Origin: CAZCEC01 sp964497615
Lineage (GTDB): Bacteria; Chloroflexota; Anaerolineae; Anaerolineales; UBA6663
Length of the DNA: 64,000 nt
NCBI GenBank assembly: GCA_964497615.1
Contig: CAZCEC010000004.1
Location: 62,001-126,000 of the forward strand
Direction: 5' to 3'
Below, one piece after another: positions 52,050-61,800 of the stretch. Position 1 is the stretch's first letter. Each line of letters opens with the position of its first letter. The position numbers and the translations under genes were made by a program. Below the pieces are notes generated by a model. The model ran no database searches, was not told the DNA's origin, and worked only from the letters and a program-made list of their open reading frames with translations.

Positions 52050-53102
52050 ATGCGAATCGACGAGATTGACACTCCGGCCTTTGTCGTTGACCTCGATGTG
52101 ATGGAGGCCAACTTGCACGACGCCCAGCGCTACCTCGACCAGCACGGCCTCGCCGCCCGCCCGCACATCAAAACCCACAAGATCCCCGCCATCGCCCAGA
52201 TGCAGATGGCCGCCGGGGCCGTGGGCCTCACCTGCCAGAAGATCGGCGAAGTTGAGGTCATGGCCGCCGCCGGCCTGCGCGACCTCTTCCTGCCCTACAA
52301 CATCGTTGGCGCCGCCAAACTGGAGCGCCTAGTCGCCCTAGCGCGCCGGATTACCCTCAGCGTCACCACCGACTCCGAGACCGTCGCCCGCGGCCTGTCG
52401 GCGGCCTTCCATGCCGCCGGGTTGGAATTGCCCGTCCTGGTGGAATGTGACACGGGCGGGGCCCGCTGCGGGGCGCCCACCCCCCAGGCCGCCGCCGACT
52501 TGGCCCAGGCCATCGCCCGCCTGCCCGGCCTGCGCTTCGCCGGCCTGATGACCTACCCCAACAGCCCCGCCTTCGACCCCTTCATGGCCGCCGCCCGTGA
52601 GCGCCTGGCCGCCGTGGGCCTCCAGCCCGAGCGCGTCAGCGGCGGCGGCACGCCCACCCTCTACTCAGCCCACACCTACCGCGAGGTGACGGAGTATCGC
52701 GCCGGTGAATACATCTACGGCGACCGCAGCCACCTCCTCGCCGGCCGCATGCCCCTCGACCGCATCGCCGCCCGCATCCTCACCACCGTCGTCAGCCGCC
52801 CCGTGCCCGAGCGCGCTATCCTCGACGCCGGCAGCAAGACCCTCAGCGGCACCCTGCGGCGCGGTCTGGAGGGCCACGGCTATATCGTCGAATATCCGGA
52901 CGCCGCGATCTACGACCTGACCGAAGAGCACGGCCACGTGGACCTGGCCGCCAGCGCCCGCCGCCCTGAGATCGGTGAGCGCGTCAGCGTCATCCCCAAC
53001 CACATCTGCCTCGTCTCGAACCTCTTCACCCACGTCCACGGCGTGCGCGGCGGCGTGGTTGAGGTGGTCTGGCCCGTTGCCGCAAGAGGTCTTCTTCAAT
53101 AA
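52050..53102 (+). CDS. D-threonine aldolase / D-serine dehydratase-like PLP enzyme
   Basis: A 350-residue alanine-racemase-type fold-type III enzyme. The PLP lysine is K41 in RPHIKTHK; IDTPAFVVDLDVMEANL begins the barrel. The C-terminal domain has HGHVDLAA and the metal-binding PNHICLVSN (His-x-Cys), which in D-threonine aldolase and D-serine dehydratase bind manganese or zinc. It would act on D-amino acids. It is convergent with an aldo/keto reductase gene and followed by a strong hairpin. Confidence 0.88.
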   Translation: MRIDEIDTPAFVVDLDVMEANLHDAQRYLDQHGLAARPHIKTHKIPAIAQMQMAAGAVGLTCQKIGEVEVMAAAGLRDLFLPYNIVGAAKLERLVALARRITLSVTTDSETVARGLSAAFHAAGLELPVLVECDTGGARCGAPTPQAAADLAQAIARLPGLRFAGLMTYPNSPAFDPFMAAARERLAAVGLQPERVSGGGTPTLYSAHTYREVTEYRAGEYIYGDRSHLLAGRMPLDRIAARILTTVVSRPVPERAILDAGSKTLSGTLRRGLEGHGYIVEYPDAAIYDLTEEHGHVDLAASARRPEIGERVSVIPNHICLVSNLFTHVHGVRGGVVEVVWPVAARGLLQ

Positions 53103-53107
53103 CAAAT

Positions 53108-53152
53108 CGGGCCGGGCGGGAGTGCGTCAAAGGTGCACTCCCGCCCGGCCCG
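53108..53152. terminator. Bidirectional terminator with 18-bp perfect stem
   Basis: Arms 53108-53125 and 53135-53152 are perfect inverted repeats (GGGCCGGGCGGGAGTGC core) with a nine-base loop. On the minus side an ATTTGTTATT stretch follows, fitting termination of the aldo/keto reductase gene; on the plus side no T run follows. Confidence 0.85.
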
Positions 53153-53177
53153 CTTGCATCACTTCAGCCGCGCAGGC

Positions 53178-54149
53178 TTAGGGCATCGGTGTCCCGCGCC
53201 CCGCCACAAACAGCGCGTACCACTCCTCGCGGCTCAAGGTCACGTCATTCGCCCTGACGCTCGCCCGCAGCCGCTCCACATTCGTCGTCCCAATGATGGG
53301 CTGGATGCCCGCCGGGTGCCGTAACAGCCACGCCAGCGCAATTGCCTCCCGCGTGGTGTGGTGCGCCGCCGCCAGGTCGGCCACCGCCTTCGCTGCCCCG
53401 CGTACACGCTTATCGGCGCTACGCGGCGGGTTGATCAGTTGCCCCGTCGCCACCGGCCCCCACGCCTGCACCGTGATGTCGTGCAACCGGCAATAGTCCA
53501 GCGTGCCCGCCGCCGCGTGGTGCGGCCCCGCCCCCTGGTTCACCGTCACCCCGTCGTTGATCAGCGGCGTGTGCAGGATGTTCAGTTCCAGTTGATTCAC
53601 CACCAACGGCTGCTTCACCCAGCGCCGCAGCAGCTCGACCTGCGCCCAGTTGTGGTTGCTCACCCCAAAGTGCCGCACCTTACCCGCCGCGTGCAGCGCA
53701 TCGAACGCCCGCGCCACCTCCTCCGGCTCCACCAGCGCGTCCGGCCGGTGCAGCAGCAAGATGTCAATGTAGTCGCTCTGCAAGCGCCGCAGGCTGCCCT
53801 CCACCGCCCGCAGGATGTGGTCGTGGCTGAAGTCGTAGCGCCCCGGTGCGCCCGGCGGGTCGTCCTGAAAGCGGATCCCGCACTTGGTCTGCACCACGAT
53901 CTGCTCGCGCAGTCCCGGCCGTGAATTTAGTAGTTCCCCAAACACCGCCTCCGACTTGCCCCGCGTGTAGATGTCGGCATGGTCGAAGAAGTTGATGCCC
54001 GCCTCCAGCGCCGCGTCAATCAGCCACGCCGCCCGCGCCTTCGCCTCGGCGGAGACCGCCGTGTCATCCCACCCCCCGCCCATCTTCATGCACCCATAGG
54101 CCAGGCGCGATACCACCAACTCAGTCTGTGCCAAACGAAACGTCCGCAT
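53178..54149 (-). CDS. Aldo/keto reductase
   Basis: A 323-residue (alpha/beta)8 NADPH oxidoreductase. The catalytic tetrad is visible: D56 in FFDHADIYTRGKSE, Y61, K89 in VQTKCG and the His in LLLHRPDAL. The C-terminal NADPH-binding segment is in PIIGTTNVERLRASV. ATG 54149 has GGGAG six bases upstream. It reduces aldehydes or sugars; the substrate is unknown. A C-rich 100-bp gap separates it from the phosphate transporter. Confidence 0.92.
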   Translation of the reverse strand: MRTFRLAQTELVVSRLAYGCMKMGGGWDDTAVSAEAKARAAWLIDAALEAGINFFDHADIYTRGKSEAVFGELLNSRPGLREQIVVQTKCGIRFQDDPPGAPGRYDFSHDHILRAVEGSLRRLQSDYIDILLLHRPDALVEPEEVARAFDALHAAGKVRHFGVSNHNWAQVELLRRWVKQPLVVNQLELNILHTPLINDGVTVNQGAGPHHAAAGTLDYCRLHDITVQAWGPVATGQLINPPRSADKRVRGAAKAVADLAAAHHTTREAIALAWLLRHPAGIQPIIGTTNVERLRASVRANDVTLSREEWYALFVAGRGTPMP

Positions 54150-54246
54150 CTCCACTCCCGATCACGCACATGCCCACACGCCCGCACCCCCACACCCCTA
54201 CACTCCCTATACCGCCTACACACGTTCCATCTTCACACCTGCCGCC

Positions 54247-55224
54247 TCACATCCCCGCCCTCACCAGCACCCACACCCCCGCCGCGCCCAGCGCTGCCGT
54301 CGCCGGCAGCGTCAGCACCCACGCCCACAGGATATCGGTCGCCACCCGCCAGCGCACCTTATTCACCCGGTCCGCCGCGCCGGCGCCCAGGATGCTGGTG
54401 CTCACCACCTGCGTGGTGCTCACTGGCCCGCCCAGCGCCGCCGCCCCAAAGATCACGCTCGCCGCCGCCAACTGCGCCGCCAGCCCATGCACCGGCCGGA
54501 TGCGGTAGAACTTAGCGCCCAGCGTCCGGATCAGCCGCCAGCCGGTGGTGAGGATGCCCAGCGCCACCGCCCCCACCGACAGCCCCACCACCCACACCGG
54601 GATGGCAAAGGGCTGCCCCGTCGCTGCCGCCACCCCCAGCGCCAGCAGCCCAATGGTCTTCTGCGCGTCATTGGCCCCCCAACTCAGCGCCAGCCCGCCC
54701 GCCGTGAGCACCTGCCCGAATCGGAACCACACGTTTACGCGCGGCGTGGCCCACTGCGCCAGCCAGTAAATCAGCCCCGTCACCACCCAGCCGATGGCCA
54801 GCCCGGCCGCCGGCGAGATGAACAGCGCTATCAACACCTTCACCAACCCGCCCACGTTCACCGCCCCCAGCCCGGCCCCCATCCACGCCGCGCCCACCAG
54901 CCCGCCCACCAGCCCATGCGACAGGCTCGACGGCAGCCCCCAGCGCCACGTCAGCCAGCGCCAGATCAAGGCGCTCAGCGTGGCCGCCAGCACCACCGCC
55001 GGCGAAGCGTGCGCCGGGTCAATCACCCCCTCGCCAAACGCCCGCGCCACCGCCAATCCAAAGATGAACGGCGCCGCCGACGCGGCCGCCGCGGTGAGCA
55101 GCAGCGAGCGCCGTGGCGACAGCGCCCGCGCCGAGATGACCGGCGCCACCACATTGGCGCTGTCGGTTACCCCGCCCAGGTAGGCCAGCAGCAGAATTGC
55201 GATGATGAGCAGTGCAAGCGTCAA
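54247..55224 (-). CDS. pit: Inorganic phosphate transporter, Pit family
   Basis: A 325-residue membrane protein with about nine helices. Both signatures of the duplicated Pit fold are present: GGVTDSANVVAPVISARALS near the N-terminus and LSWGANDAQKTIGLLALGVA in the middle; GGPVSTTQVVSTSILG is the third. It takes up phosphate, often as metal phosphate, by proton symport. The only suitable start is TTG 55224, seven bases after AAGGA. The divergent DUF47 gene is its usual regulator partner. Confidence 0.92.
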   Translation of the reverse strand: MTLALLIIAILLLAYLGGVTDSANVVAPVISARALSPRRSLLLTAAAASAAPFIFGLAVARAFGEGVIDPAHASPAVVLAATLSALIWRWLTWRWGLPSSLSHGLVGGLVGAAWMGAGLGAVNVGGLVKVLIALFISPAAGLAIGWVVTGLIYWLAQWATPRVNVWFRFGQVLTAGGLALSWGANDAQKTIGLLALGVAAATGQPFAIPVWVVGLSVGAVALGILTTGWRLIRTLGAKFYRIRPVHGLAAQLAAASVIFGAAALGGPVSTTQVVSTSILGAGAADRVNKVRWRVATDILWAWVLTLPATAALGAAGVWVLVRAGM

Positions 55225-55252
55225 TACAGTTTCCTTGTGCGATGGAATGATC

Positions 55253-55263
55253 TATAGTATAGC
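55253..55263. promoter_or_regulatory. Overlapping divergent -10 boxes between pit and DUF47
   Basis: The palindrome CTATAGTATAG offers TATAGT/TATAGC for the plus strand and TATACT for the minus strand. Both promoters share the same bases, which would make them mutually exclusive or jointly regulated, for example by a phosphate regulator. No PHO box was identified. Confidence 0.5.
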
Positions 55264-55298
55264 TGTATGCGCAACTTGAATCGGATTGGCGCTGCACC

Positions 55299-55955
55299 AT
55301 GAACGGCAACAGGAAACGCGATATGTTTTGGAAACGCCTCTTTCGCCGCCGCCAGCGGCCGGACCGGTTTCTTAAATTGATTTGCGATCAGGCGGGATAT
55401 GCCCAGGCCGGTCTGGAGGCGCTGCAGGCCTACGTCAAGGCCCCCAGCGATGCCTCGGCCGCCACCGTGCGCCAGGTGGAGAAGGAAGCCGACGAGGTGC
55501 GCCGCATCCTGATCGACGAGCTCAACAAGTCCTTCGTCACCCCCATCGACCGCGAGGACCTGTTTGCCCTCTCGCGCGCCATTGACGATGTGCTGGACTA
55601 CGCCGACACCACCGTCGAAGAAATGGTGACCCTGGGCGTAGCCCCCAACCAGTATCTCACCCGCATGGTGTCATTGCTGCGTGATGCCGCCGAGGAAATC
55701 AACCGCGGGGTCCAGCGCCTGGAAGACCGGCCCAACGTCGCCAACGACCACGCCGTCCGCGCCAAGGCCCTGGAGAACCGCGTCGAAGGCGTCTACCGCG
55801 AGGCCGTCGGCGCGCTTTTCAATGGCCCGCGCGACCTCGACCACGTCGTTGACATGCTCAAGCTGCGCGAGATTTACCGGCACCTCTCCAACGCCGCCGA
55901 TCGCGGCGACGAAGCCGCCAACATCATCGGCGACATCGTCGTCAAGCAAATGTAG
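55299..55955 (+). CDS. DUF47 / PhoU-like phosphate transport regulator
   Basis: A 218-residue helical protein. DRFLKLICDQAGYAQAGLEA, EKEADEVRRILIDELNKSFV, TPIDREDLFALSRAIDDVLD and LKLREIYRHLSNAADRGDEA with the metal-binding acidic helices define the DUF47 (PhoU-like) family. Such proteins are encoded next to Pit transporters and are thought to modulate phosphate uptake. It is divergent from pit. ATG 55299 is used; ATG 55323 with an AGGA sequence upstream is also possible. Confidence 0.9.
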   Translation: MNGNRKRDMFWKRLFRRRQRPDRFLKLICDQAGYAQAGLEALQAYVKAPSDASAATVRQVEKEADEVRRILIDELNKSFVTPIDREDLFALSRAIDDVLDYADTTVEEMVTLGVAPNQYLTRMVSLLRDAAEEINRGVQRLEDRPNVANDHAVRAKALENRVEGVYREAVGALFNGPRDLDHVVDMLKLREIYRHLSNAADRGDEAANIIGDIVVKQM

Positions 55956-55958
55956 CGC

Positions 55959-57161
55959 TCAGTCGCGGTATCGCAGCGCCGGCTCGTACATTGCCCGCAC
56001 GTTGGCCGTGGGCGTGTCCGGTTGCAGGTGGTGGCTGCTGCACAGGATATAGCCCCCGCCCGCCCCCAGCACCTGCACCCGCTCCCGCACCTCCGCCCGC
56101 ACCTCGTCCGGCGTCCCGCGCGGCAGGGTTTGGTTGATGTCCACCCCGCCGTGAAACGCCAGCCGGTCCCCGTACGCCGCCTTGATCTGCGCCAGGTCCA
56201 TCCCCTTGGCGTCCGGCTGGATGGGGTTGAGCACGTCCACCCCCAGGTCGATGAACTCCGGGATCAGCGGCCACACCGACCCGTCGCAGTGATACATCAC
56301 CGGCTTGCCGAAGCTGTGCGCCACCTCCACCAACCGCGCGTGCCGCGGCCGCACAAAGTCGCGCCACATGTGCTTGGAGATCATCAGCGACGCCTGGGTC
56401 GCCACGTCGTCGTAAAAGTACACCATGTCCAGCCGGTCGCCCGCCAGTGCCAGCACCCGGCGCGTGTTCTCCACATAGATATCCGTCAGCCGGTCCATGA
56501 TATACAGCGGCAGCTCCGGCTGGCCGGCCAGGTCCATCAGGAATTCCTGCATCCCCCGCAGTTGCCAGGCGATCTCGAACACCGACCCGATGCGGAAGCG
56601 CACGTGCGTCTCGCCGCCCGTGTCCATCGCCCGCAGGATGTCCGGCAGCGGCGAAAAATCCCACCAGTCTGGCTCCGGCCACGGGTGCTGCTTCAAGTCC
56701 GCCACGCTCTCGGCCTGGCTCAGCGGCCAGTCCACAAACCCCTCGTACGCGCCGAAGGTCGTCTCCACCCGTTCGCTGTGCGTGCCCCAGATGTCGTTCC
56801 AGGTGTGGTCTGGGTTGCGCTGCCGCCACATCCGGTTGGGCGTCGAGCGGTTCAGCGACCCCCACCAGTCCACCGCTGCGCCCGCGTGCAGCACCCGCTC
56901 CGGCGGCTGGCAGAACATGTCGTATGACAACAGCCGGCAGTCCACCTCCAGCGCCCGCAGCACCGCCTCGCGCTTCGGGTCCATGTATTCGTCCAGCGCC
57001 GACGGTGCGGGCGCCTCCGGCAGTTCCGCCGTCAACTTGGCCCACACCTCCGTCGTCGCCAAAAAGTCCACCGGCACGCGGTCTGGTTCCTCGTGCCGCA
57101 GCGCCGTTGCCACGCGTTCACGCGAGGTACTGGCCTGATCAGTTTTCCGAGAGTTAATCAT
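55959..57161 (-). CDS. Uroporphyrinogen-decarboxylase family methyltransferase-like protein
   Basis: A 400-residue TIM-barrel protein. The features fit the URO-D / MtaA-type family seen in corrinoid methyltransferase systems: RERVATALRHEEPDRVPVDF at the N-terminus, FYDDVATQASLMISKHMWRDFVRP-type region (here split over residues about 250-275), MYHCDGSVWPLIPEFIDLGV and LAFHGGVDINQTLPRG. The catalytic arginines and FDxFxD motif of HemE are absent, so it is unlikely to act in haem synthesis. Metal- or corrinoid-dependent methyl transfer is a family inference; no corrinoid protein is next to it. Confidence 0.82.
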   Translation of the reverse strand: MINSRKTDQASTSRERVATALRHEEPDRVPVDFLATTEVWAKLTAELPEAPAPSALDEYMDPKREAVLRALEVDCRLLSYDMFCQPPERVLHAGAAVDWWGSLNRSTPNRMWRQRNPDHTWNDIWGTHSERVETTFGAYEGFVDWPLSQAESVADLKQHPWPEPDWWDFSPLPDILRAMDTGGETHVRFRIGSVFEIAWQLRGMQEFLMDLAGQPELPLYIMDRLTDIYVENTRRVLALAGDRLDMVYFYDDVATQASLMISKHMWRDFVRPRHARLVEVAHSFGKPVMYHCDGSVWPLIPEFIDLGVDVLNPIQPDAKGMDLAQIKAAYGDRLAFHGGVDINQTLPRGTPDEVRAEVRERVQVLGAGGGYILCSSHHLQPDTPTANVRAMYEPALRYRD

Positions 57162-57412
57162 GAACCTTGTCTTTGCGCGGTAATGGCTTCTCGAAGTTGA
57201 CCCGCCAGAGCATCGGCGACATCATTTGTCATGCTGAGCGCGAACGCCAGCCAGCCGGGCCTGCCGGCCTCTTCGCGCGCGAAGCATCTCACTGATGACG
57301 CCCTGAGCCACCGCTGCGGCGTCACCCGCTGAAACCTGCGGGTTCAGCCATCGTGGCGATTATACACGCTGGTGGTTGGCCTCTGGCCTGTCTCTGCGTT
57401 ACACTCCGGCCC
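57162..57412. repeat. Intergenic region with a TCATGCTGAGCG-type repeat
   Basis: No gene is seen. It holds GTCATGCTGAGCG (57228-57240) and GCGAAGCATCTC (about 57279-57290), the two ends of a known type of interspersed bacterial repeat, with a palindrome GCCGG-GCCTG-CCGGC between. Near the end, TACACT at 57400-57405 lies seven bases before ATG 57413 and could serve as a leaderless promoter. Confidence 0.45.
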
Positions 57413-57958
57413 ATGCCCTTCCGCCTCCTGCCCGTCGCCAGCCCCGCCGACATCGCCCCCCAGTACCGCGCCTCGCCCATCGGCCTGCTCCTGGCCTATC
57501 ACAACCTCAACCAGCCGCTCGCCGCCTACACCCAGGCGCAGTTGCTCATCGGCATGTGCATGGACCACCGCAAGCACTTGCGCATCCCCGACAACTTCGC
57601 CTACATCATCCGCGCGGGCGGCGCCAACCTGCGCTACAGCGAGTTCAAGGTCTCGTATGCCATCGCCGTCGGCGGGGTGCGCGCCATCGCCCTCATCGGG
57701 CACAATCAGTGCGGCATGGTCAACCTGGCCGCTCGCCAGCAGGCCTTCATTGATGGGTTGGTGGATGACGCGGGCTGGGAGCGTGAGGCGGCTGAGGCGC
57801 ACTTCATGCACTTTGCGCCCCTGTTCGAGATCGGCAACGAGATTGACTTTGTCTTGAGCGAGACCCAACGGCTGCGCCGGCGCTATCCGAAAATCCTGGT
57901 CGCGCCGCTCCTATATAAGGTCGAGGACAATCGCCTCTACCTGATCCGCGAGGAATGA
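57413..57958 (+). CDS. Beta-carbonic-anhydrase-like protein
   Basis: A 181-residue protein that has the zinc site of beta-class carbonic anhydrases: C49-x-D51-x-R53 in LIGMCMDHRK and H97-x2-C100 in LIGHNQCGMVN, with RAGGANLRYSEFKVSYAI between as in the family. Beta-CAs interconvert carbon dioxide and bicarbonate; this one is somewhat shorter and the context gives no further hint. The start is ATG 57413, seven bases after a TACACT box, so it may be leaderless. Soluble. Confidence 0.8.
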   Translation: MPFRLLPVASPADIAPQYRASPIGLLLAYHNLNQPLAAYTQAQLLIGMCMDHRKHLRIPDNFAYIIRAGGANLRYSEFKVSYAIAVGGVRAIALIGHNQCGMVNLAARQQAFIDGLVDDAGWEREAAEAHFMHFAPLFEIGNEIDFVLSETQRLRRRYPKILVAPLLYKVEDNRLYLIREE

Positions 57959-58042
57959 CCGTGTCCATTACCTTCAGCCTCGGCGTGATCGCCTGCACCG
58001 CCTGGCCTGCCTGGCCCTTGACCATCCGTTGAAGGAGACCCC

Positions 58043-58402
58043 ATGAACCTGCGCTCGCTTGGCCCATTTGTTGAACCGCAGCTCCCGCTGGATGACGCCG
58101 AGGCCGCCATCGCCTTCTACGCGCAGATGGGCTGCCGCGTCACGTCGCGCACCGCTTGGGGCATGCTCCAACTGGCCGACCCCGCCGGCCACACCCTCAC
58201 CCTGTTTCCCCGGCAGTTCTGGCCCGAAGCGGCGATGGCCTTTCATAGCCCAGATCTCCGCGCGCTCAAGCTCGAATTGGCGGCTGAGGGTATTCCCATT
58301 GAGGAGGACAGCGTGGACCTGGAACCGCCCCGGCTCTCGTTCCGCGACCCGTCGGGGAACCTGATCTACGCCTATCTCCGTCCTGTTGAGCCCTCCGCGT
58401 AA
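58043..58402 (+). CDS. VOC-superfamily (glyoxalase-like) protein
   Basis: A 119-residue single-domain protein with a GAAGGAGA site before ATG. LDDAEAAIAFYAQMGCRVTS and RLSFRDPSGNLIYAYL are typical of the vicinal oxygen chelate fold (glyoxalase, bleomycin resistance, dioxygenases). Most metal-ligand positions are not clear, so the reaction is unknown. It lies 84 bp after the carbonic-anhydrase-like gene. Confidence 0.82.
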   Translation: MNLRSLGPFVEPQLPLDDAEAAIAFYAQMGCRVTSRTAWGMLQLADPAGHTLTLFPRQFWPEAAMAFHSPDLRALKLELAAEGIPIEEDSVDLEPPRLSFRDPSGNLIYAYLRPVEPSA

Positions 58403-58512
58403 CGTTGGCCCATTCCCCAAGTCCTGCTTGCACCATTCCTACCCACGCCGTAAGCGGCTGCCAACGACGTAGCTCGATTCTTGCCACCTTTCCGTCTCGA
58501 CCTTGCTCTTTA

Positions 58513-58531
58513 GAACAAATGTACCTATAAT
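58513..58531 (+). promoter_or_regulatory. LexA-like box with overlapping -10 (TATAAT)
   Basis: GAACAAATGTAC (58513-58524) differs by one base from the GAAC-N4-GTTC consensus used by many non-proteobacterial LexA proteins, and a perfect TATAAT follows at 58526-58531. Such an overlap would block transcription until SOS induction. No clear gene follows directly; the helicase starts 315 bp downstream. Confidence 0.45.
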
Positions 58532-58834
58532 GGACATGCACCGCCAGCGTCGCGGCACATCCCGCCTCGCTTTGCCCGGCTCCACCTCATGCTGTGCATT
58601 CACGCCTCCACAGCCACAGCCATTCCATTATCCCTGGCTGCCCGGGCGCCACTTGCCCGGTTGGCCCAAATTCCTTCTGCGCCCGAGCCGCCGGTGATCT
58701 GCCCGCCTCATCCCGCTTTCCGGCGATTAGTGTTGATGATGTTGACGCTGACGATCATTCCACCCGGATTTCAACCAACATCCTCCGCCTGCCCGCGAAA
58801 ATTGATGTTGACGATTCATAAAAGTGTTGTTAGG

Positions 58835-58840
58835 TAGAAT
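58835..58840 (+). promoter_or_regulatory. -10 box of a leaderless promoter for the helicase
   Basis: TAGAAT lies exactly six bases before GTG 58847, as in the other leaderless genes of the window. Confidence 0.6.
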
Positions 58841-58846
58841 CCCCCC

Positions 58847-61800
58847 GTGCCTTCTGATCCTCTCGCCCCCTTCCTGCCTCCCGTCCGCGCCTGGTTCCGC
58901 CAGGCCCTCGGCGCGCCCACCGCCCCCCAGGCCGAAGGCTGGCCCGCCATCCAGCGCGGCGAGCACACCCTCATCCTCGCCCCCACCGGCTCCGGCAAGA
59001 CCCTCGCCGCCTTCCTCTGGGGTCTCAACGAACTCTTCCGCGAACCTGGCGCCTCGTCTGACACTACCCCCCCCTTCTCCCACTCGTTACGGGGGGAGAA
59101 GGGGTCGGGCGATGACCATGGTCCCCGGAACGAAGTGGAGCGGGAGGGGGGGCGGCCGCCTGGTGTCCGCCTCCTCTACGTCTCCCCCCTCAAGGCCCTC
59201 AACAACGACATTGAACGCAACCTGCGCGTCCCCCTCGACGGCATCCGCGCCGCCGCCCGCCAGCTAGGCCAGGCCCTGCCCGGCCTGCGCGTCGCCGTCC
59301 GCACCGGCGACACCCCCGCCGCGGCCCGCGCCCAGATGGTCAAACAGCCGCCGCACATCCTCATCACCACCCCCGAGTCGCTCTACCTGATCCTCACCAG
59401 CCCGCGCGCCCGCGAGATGTTCCGCACCGTCCACACCGTCATCGTGGACGAGATCCACACCCTCGCCGGCAGCAAACGCGGCGCCCACCTCGCCCTCAGC
59501 CTCGAGCGCCTCGAAGCCATCCTCGCGGCCGCCCCAAACGCAAGGGTCCCAACGGACGAATCTGCCGCACCCCCCGCTGTACTCAGCGGCGCACACTCCC
59601 GCCCGTCCACACTCACACACCTTCCACTTTCACACGCCTCTGCCCCCGCCCGCCTCCAGCGCATCGGCCTCTCCGCCACCATCCGCCCCCTCGAAGAAGC
59701 CGCCCGCTTCCTCGGCGGCCAGCAGCCCGGCCCCGGGGGCCTCCTTCCGCGCCCGGTCACCATCGTCAACGCCGGCTACCGCAAGCCCCTCGACCTCAAC
59801 GTTGTCACCGTGGTGGACGACTTTCAGGACCTGCCCGCCTCCTCCATCTGGCCAGCCGTCGTCCCGCGCGTCCTCGACGACATTCGCCGCCATCGCACCA
59901 CCCTGATCTTCGCTAACAACCGCCGCCTGGCCGAGCGTACCGCCGACCGCCTCAATGCCCAACTCGAAGGTGAGCAGTCCGAAGAAGCGCCGCCCGGCAG
60001 CACCGAGATCCTCGCCCCCGGCGGCCTGGCCCGCGACCGGGGCATGTTCGCCATCGGCGCTGAGGGCCCCTTCCGCGCCCACCACGGCAGCATGTCCAAG
60101 GAGGCCCGCCTCCAGATGGAAGCCGACCTCAAGGCCGGCCGCCTGCCCGCCCTGGTGGGCACCAGTTCGCTGGAGTTGGGCATCGACATCGGCGCGGTGG
60201 ATGTGGTCGTCCAGTTGCAGTCGCCCAAAAGTGTGTCGCAGGGCCTCCAGCGCGTCGGCCGCTCCGGCCACCTCGTCGGCCAGACCAGCAAGGGCCGCAT
60301 CTACGCCACCTTCCGCGAAGACCTGGTGGAGGCCGCCGCCATCGCCCGCGGCATGCTCGATGGCGCGGTGGAGTTGACCTACACGCCCCGCAACCCGCTC
60401 GATGTGCTGGCCCAGCAGATCGTGGCCATGGTCTCCATTGAAGATTGGCCCGCCCAGGCGCTCTACGACCTCGCCCGCCAGGCCTATCCCTACGCCGATC
60501 TGCCGCTCAGCGTCTTCCATGCCGTGCTCGACATGCTCACCGGCCGCTACTTCCTTGACCTGGCCGAGGCTCATGATAGCCGCGCCCTCAACTCGCTCCG
60601 CCCCAAGATCGCCTGGGACCGCGCCAGCGACACCCTCACCGCCCTGCCCGGTTCGCGCCTGCTCGCCCTCAGCAATGCCGGCACCATTCCCGATACCGGC
60701 GGCTTCGGCGTCTACCTCGCCGACGGCAAGACCCGCCTGGGCGAGTTGGACGAGGAATTTGTGCTGGAGACCCGCGTGGGCGACGCCTTCCTGCTCGGCA
60801 GCAGCGTCTGGCGCGTCACCGAGATTGGGAACGACCGTGTCACCGTCACGGGCGCGGCCGGCGCCACGCCCCGCATGCCGTTCTGGAACGGCGACTATCC
60901 CTACCGCCCCTACGAGTTGGGCCAGCGCCTGGGCCGCTTCCGCCGCGAAGTCGTCGAGCATTTGGCCGTCGAGCCGCCTGCCGCCACCGCAGCCTGGCTG
61001 CGCCGCGACTACGTGCTGGATGAGAACTCAGCCCGTAACCTCATTGCCCACGTCCAGCGCCAGCTTGACGCCGTTGGCGTCATGTCGTCCGACACCACCC
61101 TCGTCATCGAGACCTTCCAGAACGCCGTCGGCGACCGCCACCTGGCCATTCACTCGCCCTACGGCGGGCGCGTCAACGGCGCCTGGGCGCTGGCCCTGCT
61201 CAGCGCCTTCCGTGAGCGCCTGGGCGTTACGCCCGAAGTGCAGACCAGCGACGACGGCCTGCTCTTCCGCTTCCCCGATGCCGGCCCCGCCGCCCCGGTG
61301 GATGTCGTCCGCGCCCTCACCCCGGCCGCTGCCCGCGAGCGCCTGCTCCAGGAACTCCCCGGCTCGGCCGTCTTTGGCGCGCGCTTTCGCATGAATGCCG
61401 GCCGCGCCCTGTTGTTACCCCGCGCACGCGGCGGTAAGCGCACCCCCTTCTGGCTTCAGCGCCTGCGCGCCAAGGACCTGCTGGCCCTGGTGCAGTCCAA
61501 CAACCTGAACGAGTTCCCCATCGTCGCCGAGACCTACCGCGACTGCCTGCAGGATGTCTTCGACCTGCCCCATCTCGAAGAACTGCTCACCCGTGTGGGC
61601 CAGGGCGAGGTGCGCCTGGTCCACATCGAGACCGTCTCGCCCTCGCCCGTCGCCGCCGGCCTGCTCTACAACTTCGCCAGCACCTACCTCTATGAGTGGG
61701 ATGCTCCCAAGGCCGAGCGCCAACTGCAAACCCTCTCCCTCACCGGCGCCCTCCTCGGTGCTCCGCCCGCTGGCGTTCCCGACGGTGATCACGTAGTCGT

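Larger units (their letters stand above)
58403..58846. other. 444-bp gap without a recognised gene
   Basis: This stretch between the VOC gene and the helicase is lower in GC than its neighbours. It contains a LexA-like site with an overlapping -10 box (58513-58531), a GATGTTGACG repeat (58737 and 58804) and the helicase promoter. Short open frames on either strand have no ribosome site or homology that I can see; a small RNA or a decayed gene is possible. Confidence 0.6.
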
